DNA of 64,000 nucleotides from NCBI GenBank assembly GCA_021464245.1, contig JADCRB010000163.1:372001-436000 (forward strand), read 5' to 3'. This document shows, piece after piece, positions 44,056-55,042 of the stretch; positions within the stretch are counted from its first letter, which is position 1; each line of letters opens with the position of its first letter. The translations under genes were made by a program, and so were the position numbers. The notes below the pieces were generated by a model. The model saw only the letters and a list, made by a program, of their open reading frames with translations. It made no database searches and was not told the origin of the DNA. Source of the stretch: Carallia brachiata. Its lineage: Eukaryota > Streptophyta > Magnoliopsida > Malpighiales > Rhizophoraceae.

Positions 44056-45871
44056 TCTCTTTTTTTTCTTTTTTTCTCTTAACAGGAATTTTGTTTAAGA
44101 AATTAAAAAAAAAAAAGCAGCAGGATTTTCTGTGGCTAAAACCTTGTTGTAACAATAGATTTTGAGTTAATACCAAAAAAAAAAATCGTCAATTTTGTGA
44201 TTCTTTTCCAAATATCCTACCAACTTTTTTTTTTTAATCTGTTACATTTTATATGTCTACGTAGTCAAATTATTATATTATAAAATTTATCTGTAGTGTT
44301 AAATCTATCATGACATCAACAGACTGACAACAAAAACTACTAACAGCATTACGCTGACTTGTTTTAAATAAAATTTCATGGGTTGTTGTTTGATTAGCAT
44401 AATTGACTAAGTGAATAAATATAATGTCTCCTCCCAGCCCGAGCTCATGGGGAGCACCTCTCTATACGAAAATTCATAACCCTTGGTCTCTTGCTGTCGT
44501 AAATTTTGAAAATTCCAAATAAGAATTAAATACAAAAGATCGATTAAATATAATAATACACGGAACTTATCAAATATAAATTAGATAACGCAACACGCCA
44601 TCCTATTTCCTTTAAGAAAATTAAATTTATCTTTTTCTTTTAATTAAATTATCTTTTTCTTTTCTTTCTTTTTTTTTTGGTGCAATTTTCTTTTCTTTCT
44701 CCATGTTTTCCAAACAACAAAAAGGAAATTGAAATATTTCGCTTTCCTTTAGCTATTTTTTCTCATATTAAAATGCCTCCGCATGTCCAACATCCAACAG
44801 GAAAAGGAGTGCCATTTTCCTAATCAACTTCACCTCTCCTATGAGAGTCACAAAGATGGAATGTCCTTTTTTTTTTTTTAAATAAGAGGTCTAATAGTTT
44901 GCAAACTATATATATATATATACCATAAAAAAAATCCGTCGCAGGTATCTCGGTCATCGAATCTGCGGACTGAGATGGAGGTCACCCGTTTTATACCGAT
45001 TTAACTCCACTTACAGAAGGGGACCCACCTCTCGAGCATAGTTGAGACTGCTCGCAACTCTCTCAAGCCGACGAAGTGTTACAAATCGTGAATCGGAGCG
45101 CGTGCGCACCAAATATTGCTTGGCTTCTTCCAAGAGGACAAAGTCTCAAGCGCAGCTCACGAAATTCAAATCAAAGTCGAGTGGGAAAAACACACTAATT
45201 GACTAAGCAGGCTACTACCTCACGTGGTGATTGCAAATTATATAATATAAATACTTTTTTACATTTTCATAAATTTTATATTCTTTTCTTAATATTAGAT
45301 TAAGAACTCTCGATCCAACTTCATCTTTCTTCCATTGTCCTATGGCCTAGAAGGGGATTATTTTATTGCGCATGTTAAACATAAGGCTAGTTGACACAAC
45401 CGGCAAGGCAAATTAACAAATAAACCACTATTATTTTTTTTTTTTTTTGTTAATTTTGGATGATCCGGATCGAAAAAGCTACAGATCCAAGTGCTATTAG
45501 GAAGCCAAACACCAAGAATAAGATGTCAGACATAATATGGAAAACATAAATGATACGCAGAGGAGCAGCAGGACATGAACCCCGAAAAAATGTCATTGTT
45601 GTCAACTGCACAAGGGTAATCTTTAAACAAATTATGTTCAAAAAATCTTTAAACTAATAAATATAATATAATAATAGTAATACATTGTTTACATTCATTT
45701 CGTCCTCCGAGACAAATCCGTAAAATCAGAACCCGTATAGGATTGTTGCACACACTTTTCACCGTTTGAAACTTCTAACCAAAGTTTAACGTCAAGAAGA
45801 ATCCATTTCTTTGCTTTCCTGCCAACCTCACTTCACCATTTTTCATGCCCCATTAGCTTCAATTCCTTTCA
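44056..45871. other. Intergenic region upstream of the second CNL gene
   Basis: No gene is seen. There is a (TA)8 run at about 44909-44923. A GC-richer patch at 44935-45240 (GATGGAGGTCACCCG, GGAGCGCGTGCGCACC) looks like an LTR fragment but has no partner here. The last 100 bases before the ATG would hold the NLR 5' UTR. Confidence 0.35.
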
Positions 45872-48466
45872 ATGTCTGATAAAGCTAGTAAAAGAGATGC
45901 TCTGCTCGAGTTGCTGGACCAGGCTGATAAATTGCAACGGCAAAGAAGCCGCGTCATTGAGGGCCCCAGCGATGCCCTTGAGCAAGGAAGGCAAAGAAGT
46001 TCCGAAGTCGATCAGTGGCTTGGCAAGGTGGACAAAGTTTTAAGCCAGGTGAATAAACTTGAGCGGAAGTCTTTTTCATCATCGACATTTCTGCCCTTCA
46101 AATTCCACAGCAGAAAGACACTGAAATTGGGCGAAATGAAAAATACAATAGAGTTACTAATAGAGGAACGAAAACGTGATTCCCAACCTGGTATGGCCCC
46201 ACACAAGAGCCGGCCGATCTCTGGTGAAGAACCTTTTGTGGGTTTATTAGCTTTCAAAGAAGTATGGAGCTTCATTGCAGTTGGTGAGGTTGGAATAATT
46301 GGGATACATGGACCTGGCGGAGTCGGCAAGACAACGCTTTTGAAGCAAGTTTATGATGCGCTGATGGACAAGATCCTCGATTTCGATCAGATAATCTGGG
46401 CACAGGTGCCTGGAAATTCGTCCTTGAAGAAGGTTCAGGATGCTATTTGGGAGGCGTTAGGCCTTTCTGATCGCCTTCGCAGATCTGAAGAAGTTGATCA
46501 AGAGAAAAATCTTATTAGAAGGTCCTCGGTCATCTTCAATGCCTTGAAGGAGAAAAGATTCGTGATCATGCTAGATGACATGCGGAAGCCTGTTGATCTT
46601 GAAAAAATTGGAGTTCCACTGTCAAAGCTTCATCAACGTAACTCCAAGATTATGTTCACCACACGATCCCCTGAAGTGTGCGATGGAATGAAGGCCAAGA
46701 CGTATCCACTTGAGACTCTGTCAGCGGAAGATGCACTGTTTTTGTTGAAAACGGTAGTAGGGGATGACATTTTCGACCAAAATCCAACACTTTTTGCTTT
46801 ATGTGCAGAGATCGTCAAGAAGTGCGGTCCTTTGCCATATGCAATTGTCACCGTGGGCAAGGCCTTAAGAGGCAGAAGACATGTGGATGAATGGGAGGAC
46901 GTCCTAAAGCAGCTGGAAAGGGCAGATAAGGACAAGGATAAGCCTTCCTGGTTTGCTCCCCTAAAGCTGACTTATGAGAGCTTAAGCAGTAGGACCACGA
47001 AAGAATGTTTCTTGTATTGCTCCCTATTTCCAGAAGGGTACCGCATAGACAAGGATCAATTGGTGGATTACTGGATCGCTGAAGGATTCATGGGAGAAGT
47101 CAATGAAGAATTGAAAGATCGTAGATATGAAGGGTACGGCTACATTGAGAAGCTTATTGCTGCATGCTTGTTGGAAAGAGAAGAAAATTTTATTAATATG
47201 CATCAACTTGTCCGCGAGATGGCACTGATGATAGCTTCTGAACATAGGGAAGAGGGCAAATACTTTGTGAAAGCAGGTGTGGACTTGTATGAAGTACCAA
47301 TTGATGAGATCCCCAAGGAGGCCGTAAAAATATCACTGATGCAGAATCTTGTAGCAGAACTGCCCCCTTCACCTCCATGGCCCCAAGTTTCAACTTTGCT
47401 TCTGTCCGGAAATAAATTCAAAGAAATCCCAGGTGACTTTTTTGCGGATATGCCTTCTCTTCAAGTCTTGGATCTGTGCAATTGTGATATAGAGGAGCTT
47501 CCTGCGACAATTGGCCTTTTGGTGCAGTTGCGATATCTCGATCTCTCGTGGACCAAATTAAGAAGCTTGTGCATGCAGCTTCAAAATCTTGTAAAATTAG
47601 AAATCTTGCATTTGAGTTACATTAATGGACTGAATTTCTTTCCAAAAAATCTGCTTGCACAGCTTGTGAGTCTGCAACGGTTAAATATGGATCATTGTGG
47701 TCATCAGAATTGGATGCATCAAGAAGAGAAGACGGAAAAAGATGATCTGCTGGTTGGAGGTGAAGCATTCCTTGAGGAGTTGGAGAGCTTATGCAAACTA
47801 CAAAATTCGGAAATCAGCATCAACAGTGATGGCGCCTTGAAAAAATTTGAGAACTCTCCCAAGCTACAGAATTGTGTAACCATACTCTCAATTGGTGGGT
47901 GTGAAACTTCGACGTTATCAGCCATGAAATTTAAGAATTTACGCTTTCTCGAAGTCAGCTCATGCCCCAATTTGTCGAGTTTCCAGATTGATTCGCCAGG
48001 GAAGGGGGCAATGACTTTTGCCAATGTTTTAGAGCAAGCCTATTTTAACAACCTTCAGAATGTGAAGATTGAATGCTGCTGGTCGTTAGAGGCGCTTTCG
48101 TGGCTTTGCTATGCTCCAACTCTTCAAACACTGCATGTTGAAGAATGCATAAATTTGAAGGAACTCATAGCCAGTCATGATGATCCAGCTGTAGATGCAA
48201 TCACTGGCACGTTTTTCAGTCTCAAAAGACTATATCTGCATAACCTCCCCAGTTTGACAAGCATCAGCAACCATCCTATGCCGTTCCGTTCATTGGTGGA
48301 GATCTCTGTTTCTTATTGTCCAGTGTTGAAGAAGCTCCCAATTAACTTAGACAATGCCAGCAGGGCCTTGCAAGTGATTAAAGGAGAGGTGCAATGGTTC
48401 GATGCATTACAATGGGATGATGATAAAACCAAAAACTCTTTCAGTCTCTATTTTATTCCCATTTAG
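45872..48466 (+). CDS. CC-NBS-LRR disease resistance protein, RPS2/RPS5-like (864 aa)
   Basis: This single-exon intracellular immune receptor has a short N-terminal coiled coil (about 1-100) with QWLGKVDKVL, the WLxxVe signature of this CC type. NB-ARC follows: P-loop GPGGVGKTT (147-155), kinase-2 FVIMLDD (230-236), RNBS-B KIMFTTRS (259-266), GLPL variant CGPLPYAIV (318-326), CFLYCSLFPEGY (379-390), WIAEGF (401-406) and an MHD variant MHQ (443-445). LRRs run from about 490 to 830 (VSTLLLSGN, SLQVLDLCNC, QLRYLDLSWT). The P-loop lies about 25-30 residues closer to the N-terminus than in typical family members. A TAG in frame 15-18 bases upstream of the ATG makes 45872 the only plausible start. 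The uninterrupted frame suggests a working gene; the ligand or guarded protein is unknown. Confidence 0.93.
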   Translation: MSDKASKRDALLELLDQADKLQRQRSRVIEGPSDALEQGRQRSSEVDQWLGKVDKVLSQVNKLERKSFSSSTFLPFKFHSRKTLKLGEMKNTIELLIEERKRDSQPGMAPHKSRPISGEEPFVGLLAFKEVWSFIAVGEVGIIGIHGPGGVGKTTLLKQVYDALMDKILDFDQIIWAQVPGNSSLKKVQDAIWEALGLSDRLRRSEEVDQEKNLIRRSSVIFNALKEKRFVIMLDDMRKPVDLEKIGVPLSKLHQRNSKIMFTTRSPEVCDGMKAKTYPLETLSAEDALFLLKTVVGDDIFDQNPTLFALCAEIVKKCGPLPYAIVTVGKALRGRRHVDEWEDVLKQLERADKDKDKPSWFAPLKLTYESLSSRTTKECFLYCSLFPEGYRIDKDQLVDYWIAEGFMGEVNEELKDRRYEGYGYIEKLIAACLLEREENFINMHQLVREMALMIASEHREEGKYFVKAGVDLYEVPIDEIPKEAVKISLMQNLVAELPPSPPWPQVSTLLLSGNKFKEIPGDFFADMPSLQVLDLCNCDIEELPATIGLLVQLRYLDLSWTKLRSLCMQLQNLVKLEILHLSYINGLNFFPKNLLAQLVSLQRLNMDHCGHQNWMHQEEKTEKDDLLVGGEAFLEELESLCKLQNSEISINSDGALKKFENSPKLQNCVTILSIGGCETSTLSAMKFKNLRFLEVSSCPNLSSFQIDSPGKGAMTFANVLEQAYFNNLQNVKIECCWSLEALSWLCYAPTLQTLHVEECINLKELIASHDDPAVDAITGTFFSLKRLYLHNLPSLTSISNHPMPFRSLVEISVSYCPVLKKLPINLDNASRALQVIKGEVQWFDALQWDDDKTKNSFSLYFIPI

Positions 48467-49103
48467 TGATAAGAAATCTCAGGTTCTTTATCATCCTGTT
48501 CTCCAATTTATAATTATTATAAGTTATTTGCCTCAGTTCATGTGTTCGTTTTCCACTTTCCACCATCACAACAGCTTACCGATGCCTTTTCCCGAATAAC
48601 CCTGCTCCATTTGGTTCTTAATAGGAAGCAATTGGCAAATACGCAACATTGATGGTGCTCCTGCAAGTTAATGTGAAGTATTTTGTTTCAACTGAAGCAG
48701 TTCACGCTTATCTCTGCATTCCCCTACTGTTCTTCTGGTCTACCTGTACTAAACTATAACTTTCTTTACAGTTCCAATAATTTCAGACTTTTTCCTGCAA
48801 TTTGGATGTTATCAGGCAAGTTGAGCCTCCCATCCATGTCCCTCCAGGCCTGCCTGTCATATTTTTTGTTTCTGTTGTAGTTTTGTGTTTGATGCTTTAT
48901 TTGTAATGTTCCCTGTTTATCTATTAGCGCTGTAACTTTTCAACTGCTTTCAATAAGATGCCAAATCAGGCATGACCCTTTAAGCTTTCTTCGACTAGAT
49001 TTGTACCAAGATTTCCCAAGGATGCTCCACTGAAAATTTTTTCTTTTTATTGTCCAACAATTAATTATGTTTTCACTTTCATGGCTTACGGTACCCGAGC
49101 TTG

Positions 49104-49106
<3 letters not shown>
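48467..49106. other. 3' flank of the second CNL gene
   Basis: This is probably the 3' UTR and beyond. An AATAAG poly(A)-signal-like hexamer stands at about 48951 in TTTCAATAAGATGCC. No second gene is seen. Confidence 0.4.

Positions 49107-49138
<32 letters not shown>
49107..49138. repeat. (GA)n microsatellite
   Basis: About fourteen GA units run from GATAGAGAGA to GAGAGCGC. It is likely to be length-polymorphic. Confidence 0.95.
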
Positions 49139-49141
<3 letters not shown>

Positions 49142-49439
49142 TGTATTTTAGCTTAGAATTTTGCTTCCATGGCTAGGACACATATTAGGACGGACCCAAT
49201 CGCAGTTATCTGAGGGCCAAAACTTGGGAGATTTCTCATGCCAGAAATAATTATCTCGTCCATATCATAAAGTGAAATAAGAGAGAAATGAAAGAATTGA
49301 GTTTTTCTATATATTATTTTGACCGATTACATATTTATTTATATACTTAACTTTGTATACAAAATAGTAAAGAAATAATCAAAGGAATTAAGGATACTTA
49401 ATAATAATTACATGAATCACTAATATGATTCGCTCATAT

Positions 49440-49830
49440 TCTACGTGACCTCTAACGGTTCCAATACTCTCTTTAAACACAAGGTGATAATAATGTCAAC
49501 TTTAATTTAGAAATCAAATCAAAGAATCATAAGTGGGGATGAGATTTCCAAAAGATATCAATAATCTCATCGACAGAAGCAACATAAACCAAGCAAATTG
49601 TGTTTTCATAACGTGTTGATAAATAAAAGAACAATCATTTTCAATATGCTTAATTAGCTCATAAAAATACACCATTGCGAGCAATTTGTACGAAACTATA
49701 ATTGTCAAAATGAGTAAAAGAGACAGAAAAATGTGTGATACTCATATCCTAGTGCAGTTATCTCAGCCATAACAATTTGCAAACAGTGTATGTGAAGACT
49801 TAATATTTGACCTCAGTACCAAAGTCAGCA
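49440..49830 (-). pseudogene. Ty1/copia pol fragment, end of RNase H
   Basis: The minus strand, read across frames, gives the C-terminal RNase H part of a copia polyprotein: VQIARNGVF, KHIENDCSFI, ENTICLVYVASVDEIIDIFW and FFDLISKLKL. Stops and shifts occur every few codons. The position of the family's HERTKHIxxDCHF region is at about 49640-49690. The rest of the element is not preserved nearby. Confidence 0.7.
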
Positions 49831-51442
49831 GTAACTGTATGCTGCTTATTCAATAGATGAGAATCTTCTAATAAAAAAATAGTATTTTTTTTATCGAGCG
49901 TTAGTCGATATGTCTCTTATCTAATCACCGCCACAATATAATTGTCACTGGAGCCCTTTTACGTAGATGAAAAAAATAGAGATGAAGTAAATGAAAAATT
50001 TTTTTGTACAATCACTTGATTTATTTATGTAATAAAATATTTAATTTTTATGATAAAAAAATAAATAAAAAAATATTTTTAAATTTTATTGTAATAATTT
50101 AATATTTTATTATATAAATTAATTAATTAATTATACAAAAAAAAAATTTACTTACTTTATATCTTCTTTTTTCCATCCACGTAAATTTAACCTTGTCGCT
50201 CAGCCAACAAGCACAAAGAAAAGTGGAGACCATGGAAAGCGGTTTCCTTGACACCGCGAAAAGTACAAGAACGGCAGCAAAATGAGTGGATTGAGGAGTC
50301 CACATAAATTGCCTGACTAGCGTACAACAAAAGTTATGTTTGGCTGTAAGGAAATATGTCAAACTTTCAAGTTTTAACTTGTTAGTACTTATCGGTAAAG
50401 AGTAGCGTACTTCTGTGGTGAGATGTGTTATCAGTAGGATTTAAATTTGACATTGTTATTCATAGGAATAGGGAAATTTATGTTGTCCCTTATCCTTGTC
50501 TGGAGCAAATCACAGACACATTTGATTTGAAACATAATATCTTATACCATAAAAACAAATCTCTAGTTTCCAAAAAATAATTGAGTGAGTCAATATCTTT
50601 CGTTTCAAATCATTAACCGAAATACGACTTCCAGTCACTAACATCTGATAAATTATCTCTTATTATAATCATATTAAAAATGTAAAGGGAGAGAAGAATG
50701 ACTATTATATTATTTTTATAAAATAAAATTGATAATTTTATTCATACCTATCAAAAAATATTTATACTTATCCTAACAAATACAGAATTAACGGTTATTG
50801 ACTGAAGAATGAGATGAGAATTCTTGTTCTCCATATTTTTTCAGCAGATACGGAGATTTCGTACTCGCCATGTTTAATTTATTATTATTATTATTATTAA
50901 CTTTTTTTTATTCTTCTTATATTTTTTATCAACTTATTTATTCTTGTTTTAGTTGCAGCAGGACAGTGTGTTTTGTCTTCTTCTTTTATCTACAAGAAGT
51001 ACCACAGTATTCAACTTTTTCCTTTTCTTTTTTTTTTCTTTTTTTTTTATCAAAACCAGAATTTAAATTTTATATAACTTTGAGCTGCGCTACTTGATAG
51101 CAACTTGGAAAATACTGTTGGTGAACTTGTGAAGAATTACACCACGTATCGTGCATATAGCAACTCAACAAATGAGAAAGCTACTAGCTTTGTCGATCTA
51201 CTTTTGGCCCATGAAAATTTGTAGATTATGCCAACCAATAATGTTTTATCACTTGCTTGTCTTCATTTTCTGTTATTGCCTTTGCATCCCACCAAGTTAG
51301 GGAGCAGGATATTAAAACAACCCAAATATTATGCGTATTTTACGCGTCAGATTAAAACAAACATCTTAAAGAGATAAAGTTGTTGCTTCTTTTTGCAGAC
51401 TGAAAAAATATCTTCTTTTGAACTAGTACCTTTCATAGTCTT
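49831..51442. other. AT-rich intergenic sequence
   Basis: No gene is recognised. A (TTA)n tract stands at 50878-50898, and T-rich sequence at 50975-51050. A short frame near 51100-51220 (ENTVGELVKNYTTY) is not recognised. Confidence 0.35.
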
Positions 51443-51451
51443 GTATGTATT

Positions 51452-51888
51452 AAGGTTGTCAAAATTAGATCGACCATCGAATCAAAAATATTAGTGGGTT
51501 AAAGTGCAACTGATTGAACAGGTTAAACCGGTATTTAATAATATATATATATATATATGTAATTAAAAGAATAATATTTATAGATAATGATTAAATATTA
51601 ATTTTTAATTTTAAAAATTAAATTGAAAAGTTTGATTAAGTTTTGGACTAAATTGAAATTTTAATTACAGTTAAACGTCAAATTATAATTCAAGCAAACA
51701 ATAAGGGTCAAATTATAATTTACAAATTTTTGGCTCAATTTTGAACCGGTCCAACAGGTCTAGTTTTTGACCGATTTTGACCGGTTCGAGTCCTTATCCA
51801 AAAAATATCATGAACCAAACCAGACCTTTGACCGGTCACCTGTTGAACCGGTCGGACCTGCCGGTTCGGTCCGGTTCTGACATCACTG
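51452..51888. mobile_element. MULE-type MITE, copy 2, with perfect 9-bp target duplication
   Basis: This is the same family as 43586-44046 (shared TTAAACCGGTATTTAATAAT, AAGAATAATATTTATA, TTTTGGACTAAATTGAAATT). The ends AAGGTTGTCAAAATTAGA and GGTTCTGACATCACTG are degenerate inverted repeats. The flanks GTATGTATT (51443-51451) and GTATGTATT (51889-51897) are an exact 9-bp duplication. Just after it (51898-51990) a further AAGGTG...ACCAAATCG piece resembles the family's left end. Confidence 0.85.
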
Positions 51889-51994
51889 GTATGTATTAAG
51901 GTGTTAAGACCAAATCGACTATCAAACTGAAAAATTTAGTTGTTCAATGTATAACCTATTTAATCAAAATTAAATCAGTAAAACCTTTATTATA

Positions 51995-52020
51995 TATAGT
52001 GTGTGTGTGTGTGTGTGTGA
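51995..52020. repeat. (GT)n microsatellite
   Basis: About ten TG units, TATAGTGTGTGTGTGTGTGA. Confidence 0.9.
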
Positions 52021-52044
52021 ATTAATGTTCTTTTTATTATTATT

Positions 52045-53095
52045 TTTTTTGACTAAGGGAAATGTTGCATTAATGATAATATACCTGCAAGTGTTGAATA
52101 TACCTGCACTCAGCAGGAATAGAAAAAGGCCAAGCGAAACCTACAACAATATGGTCGAACTGACCATAATCTAACAGGATATGAGACTCGTTTCGACAAA
52201 TTCCCATAATAGGAAAAGAAGTCAAACTAAAGCTAAACATATTTGACTCAAACAGATCTAACTTAGTTGGACCAAGCTGCATATAGCAGTACAAGCTGCA
52301 CATCAGCGGATCCATGACGGAAATCAAGCGGGTATACTCTGCAACGATTTCCCTTAAAATATAATTACAGATAAACACAATAAACAACACATAATCTTCC
52401 ACAAAATAAAACAACCAAACACAATGGACTGCCTATCTCAAAATGCAACAATAAACTGATACAGAAGAGGTGGTGACACACAGCGGGGCTAGCAACAGCA
52501 AAGTGGCCAACGGCGACAGGAAGAACAGAGGCAGCGAGGTGAGTTCCGGCAACCCAAGCAGCAACGTCTCTAGTAATAGAGGCTGCCTCAGGGGTGGAAG
52601 TAGCAAAGAAGCCCTCGAACGACAACAGAGATTGAAAAACTAGCATCAGTGGCACGAACGGTGGTCGTCGGGCCGTCAGCAGTGGCTCCAGTAGTATAAG
52701 CTGCGACAACGACCCTTGTGAAGCCGTCTTCTTTTGAAACCAAGTGGTCCGTAGCCACACTAACTGTGGCCAGCGCGGCTACGGCGACTCCTGACGTGGC
52801 GAGGCAGATAGTGGGGCAGATGGTAGAAACAACGAACATGATGACAAGCTTGCAGGGAACTGGATCCGATGAAAAGAGGGTCATATGTGTCCTTATTTGA
52901 GCAAGATCTAAAGAAACTAAAAAAGCACATTGACCGAAAAGGAGGAGGAGAGGTGGAAGAAGAAGGAAATGGTGGAGAAGGGGGGGACAACACTAGAGGG
53001 AAGAGGAAAAGGAAGATAATAGCAAGAAGAGGAGAGAAGGTGGCTAGTCGGTGGTAGTGGCTATCAACCGCCAGCCAGGAAGGGCGACAAGCCTT
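52045..53095 (-). mobile_element. Retroposon (LINE/SINE-like) with A-rich tail, minus strand
   Basis: On the minus strand the sequence starts GC-rich (GCTTGTCGCCCTTCC near 53090), continues through CT-rich and mixed sequence and ends TTAATGCAACATTTCCCTTA followed by an A-rich tail (plus-strand T run at 52040-52056). The end resembles the end of the 61.26-61.75 kb repeat (TTTAATGCAATGATTTCCTT then A13). Both ends look like the 3' terminus of plant non-LTR retrotransposons. Long chance frames exist on both strands (for example 52365-52760 minus), but none shows a known domain. Confidence 0.45.
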
Positions 53096-53470
53096 TTAAA
53101 CGACAAAGGATTTGAAAACTAGAAAGAGGTTTCAATCCTAATTTTTTAAACATAATCTTTTTTAATTAGATAGTTCACATTTTTGTTGCAAATAATATAA
53201 TGAAAAATTTTAATAAAAGAGAATGGGTATTTTAATATAGTTCATTTTTATACAAGATATTAAATTTTATATGAGGTAAATCATAATCACTATTATATTT
53301 AAAATTATTTTACAAAAGAAAAATACAATTATGATGAATATAGTTTTTCAATAATAAATTACAATTTATTTATGTTTTTATAGTATTCAACAAAAAAAAA
53401 GAAAAAGAAAATATAAATTATGATAATAGAAATAAATAAAATGTATATATGATATAGGAATAAGTAACAA
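53096..53470. other. AT-rich intergenic sequence
   Basis: Nothing is recognised in this stretch. Confidence 0.4.
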
Positions 53471-53471
53471 A

Positions 53472-53600
53472 CAAAATGAACACTTAGAGTAGTGGTAAGT
53501 AATACCTATTTTCAAAGAGAGGGTAACAGGTTCGAGGCATTTAAGGAGCATAGAATTTTGCTCATTTTCAAAGTTAGCTACTCTGCCACGTGGCACTTCA
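53472..53600 (+). repeat. tRNA-derived SINE-like fragment
   Basis: CTTAGAGTAGTGGTAAGTAA has a pol III A-box-like TAGAGTAGTGGTAAG, and AACAGGTTCGAGGC, 40 bases on, is a B-box-like GGTTCGA. The spacing fits a tRNA-like head. No clear tail is visible. It shares AGTGGTAAG and the A/B-box design with 60255-60360. Confidence 0.5.
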
Positions 53601-53780
53601 CTGGTTTGCCATGCAACTTGATCTGGTATATGGTTGGACCAAAAAAATTCGGACCGATTCACCAGTTTCTGATAGTTTGTGGACTCTTAAGTTTCAAGGA
53701 GCTAATTAGATCAGACCATAGACTCGTCTCCAATTCAACCGGACAGATCGACCGATCTAGTTTGAGTTTGAAAACCATGG

Positions 53781-54118
53781 TATGTATAATTCTGATATGC
53801 AGAAAAGTAAATATGTAATTATCACTAATAGATAGTATCATCGAGGTGGTAGTTTAGGGGGTGTTTAATTCACCTTTTTTTCCCTTAGAAGTGGGAATGA
53901 GAATGAGTGATTCCTGTTTTTTATGTTTGATAGGAAAAAATCTCATTCCTATGTATAATTCTGATATGCAGAAAAGTAAATATGTAATTGTCACTAATAG
54001 ATAGTATCATGGAGGTGGTAGTTTAGGGGGTGTTTAGTTCGCCTTTTTTTCCCTTAGAAGTGAGAATGAGAATGAGTGATTCCTATTTTTTATGTTTGAT
54101 AGGAAAAAATCACATTCC
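53781..54118. repeat. 169-bp tandem duplication across the left end of the Harbinger-like element
   Basis: TATGTATAATTCTGATATGC to GGAAAAAATCTCATTCCT (53781-53949) is repeated at 53950-54118. Each copy holds about 75 bases of flank and the first about 95 bases of the element, so the duplication took place after insertion. Confidence 0.88.
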
Positions 54119-54695
54119 TATTCTCTTACTTTTGAGAATGAGATTCTTCTATTTATGGCAATCAACATTTCTACCTTTAGGTAATTAATCATTCTCATTC
54201 CATCATCTTCTTTCTCACTTTGTAAATTATCTTATAATAAAATATTACAAATAAATCTCATAAATAATAATAATAATAATAATAATAATAATTAATGATA
54301 ATGATAATGGTAATAAATATTTGTATATTATAATGAATGAAATATTTCAAAAATTAGGATAATAATTACATTATAAATAATAATAATATTATCTATATTT
54401 TCATAATATTAATAATAACCATAAATAATAAAAGTATGTGCATAACAATTTCATAATTTTAATAATAATTTATTTATTAATAATGACTTATTTTATAATA
54501 TCTAAAATATCATTTTGCTTATAACAATATTATTCATACTTCTTTTTTGTTATCATTATTAATAAAAATTTATGTTATTTTTTTATTTTGGATTTTATAT
54601 TTATGATTATTATTGTGAAATAAATAATAATAATAATAAAATAACATAAATATTTTTAAATAACATAAATAATAATATATGATTTATGATTTATG

Positions 54696-54726
<31 letters not shown>

Positions 54727-55039
54727 TATTATTATTATCATTATTTAATATTTTTAATTTGAAATTATGTTACAATATTTTTGTATTTTTTAATTTTTAT
54801 TTTGATATTCATACTTTTGTATTTTTTGAATTTATTGGTTATTTATTTTTAATGAAATAAATATTATCATATATTTGATATTGATTTCGATTTCAAATTG
54901 AATAAACGATTACAAAAAGTTTTGATTTCGATTCTTGAATAAATCAAACATGTCATAAAAAAAATCATTCCGTTCCCGATTCTGCTTGATTCTATTTCCG
55001 ATTCCGATTCCGATTCTAACTCTTAAACCAAATGGCCCC
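54026..55039. mobile_element. PIF/Harbinger-like non-autonomous element, TTA target duplication
   Basis: The left end GGGGGTGTTTAGTTC and the right end AAACCAAATGGCCCC are imperfect inverted repeats. TTA stands at both sides (54023-54025 and 55040-55042). The GGGGTGTTTGGTT-type end and 3-bp TTA duplication fit Tourist/Harbinger-like MITEs. The interior is very AT-rich with (TAA)n and (TTA)n microsatellites (54258-54290, 54690-54735) and a CCGATT repeat near the right end (54985-55015). Confidence 0.7.
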
Positions 55040-55042
55040 TTA

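Noticed and set aside
44935..45240. GC-richer patch before the second NLR considered as an exon or LTR
   Set aside because: No open frame with protein-like features and no partner copy in the window.
46012..48024. Minus-strand frames of about 70-105 codons opposite the second NLR
   Set aside because: Antisense shadows of the intact NLR frame.
52365..53057. 131-codon minus-strand frame and overlapping plus-strand frames, possible gene
   Set aside because: No domain is recognised, overlapping frames exist on both strands, and the region ends with a retroposon-like A-rich tail.
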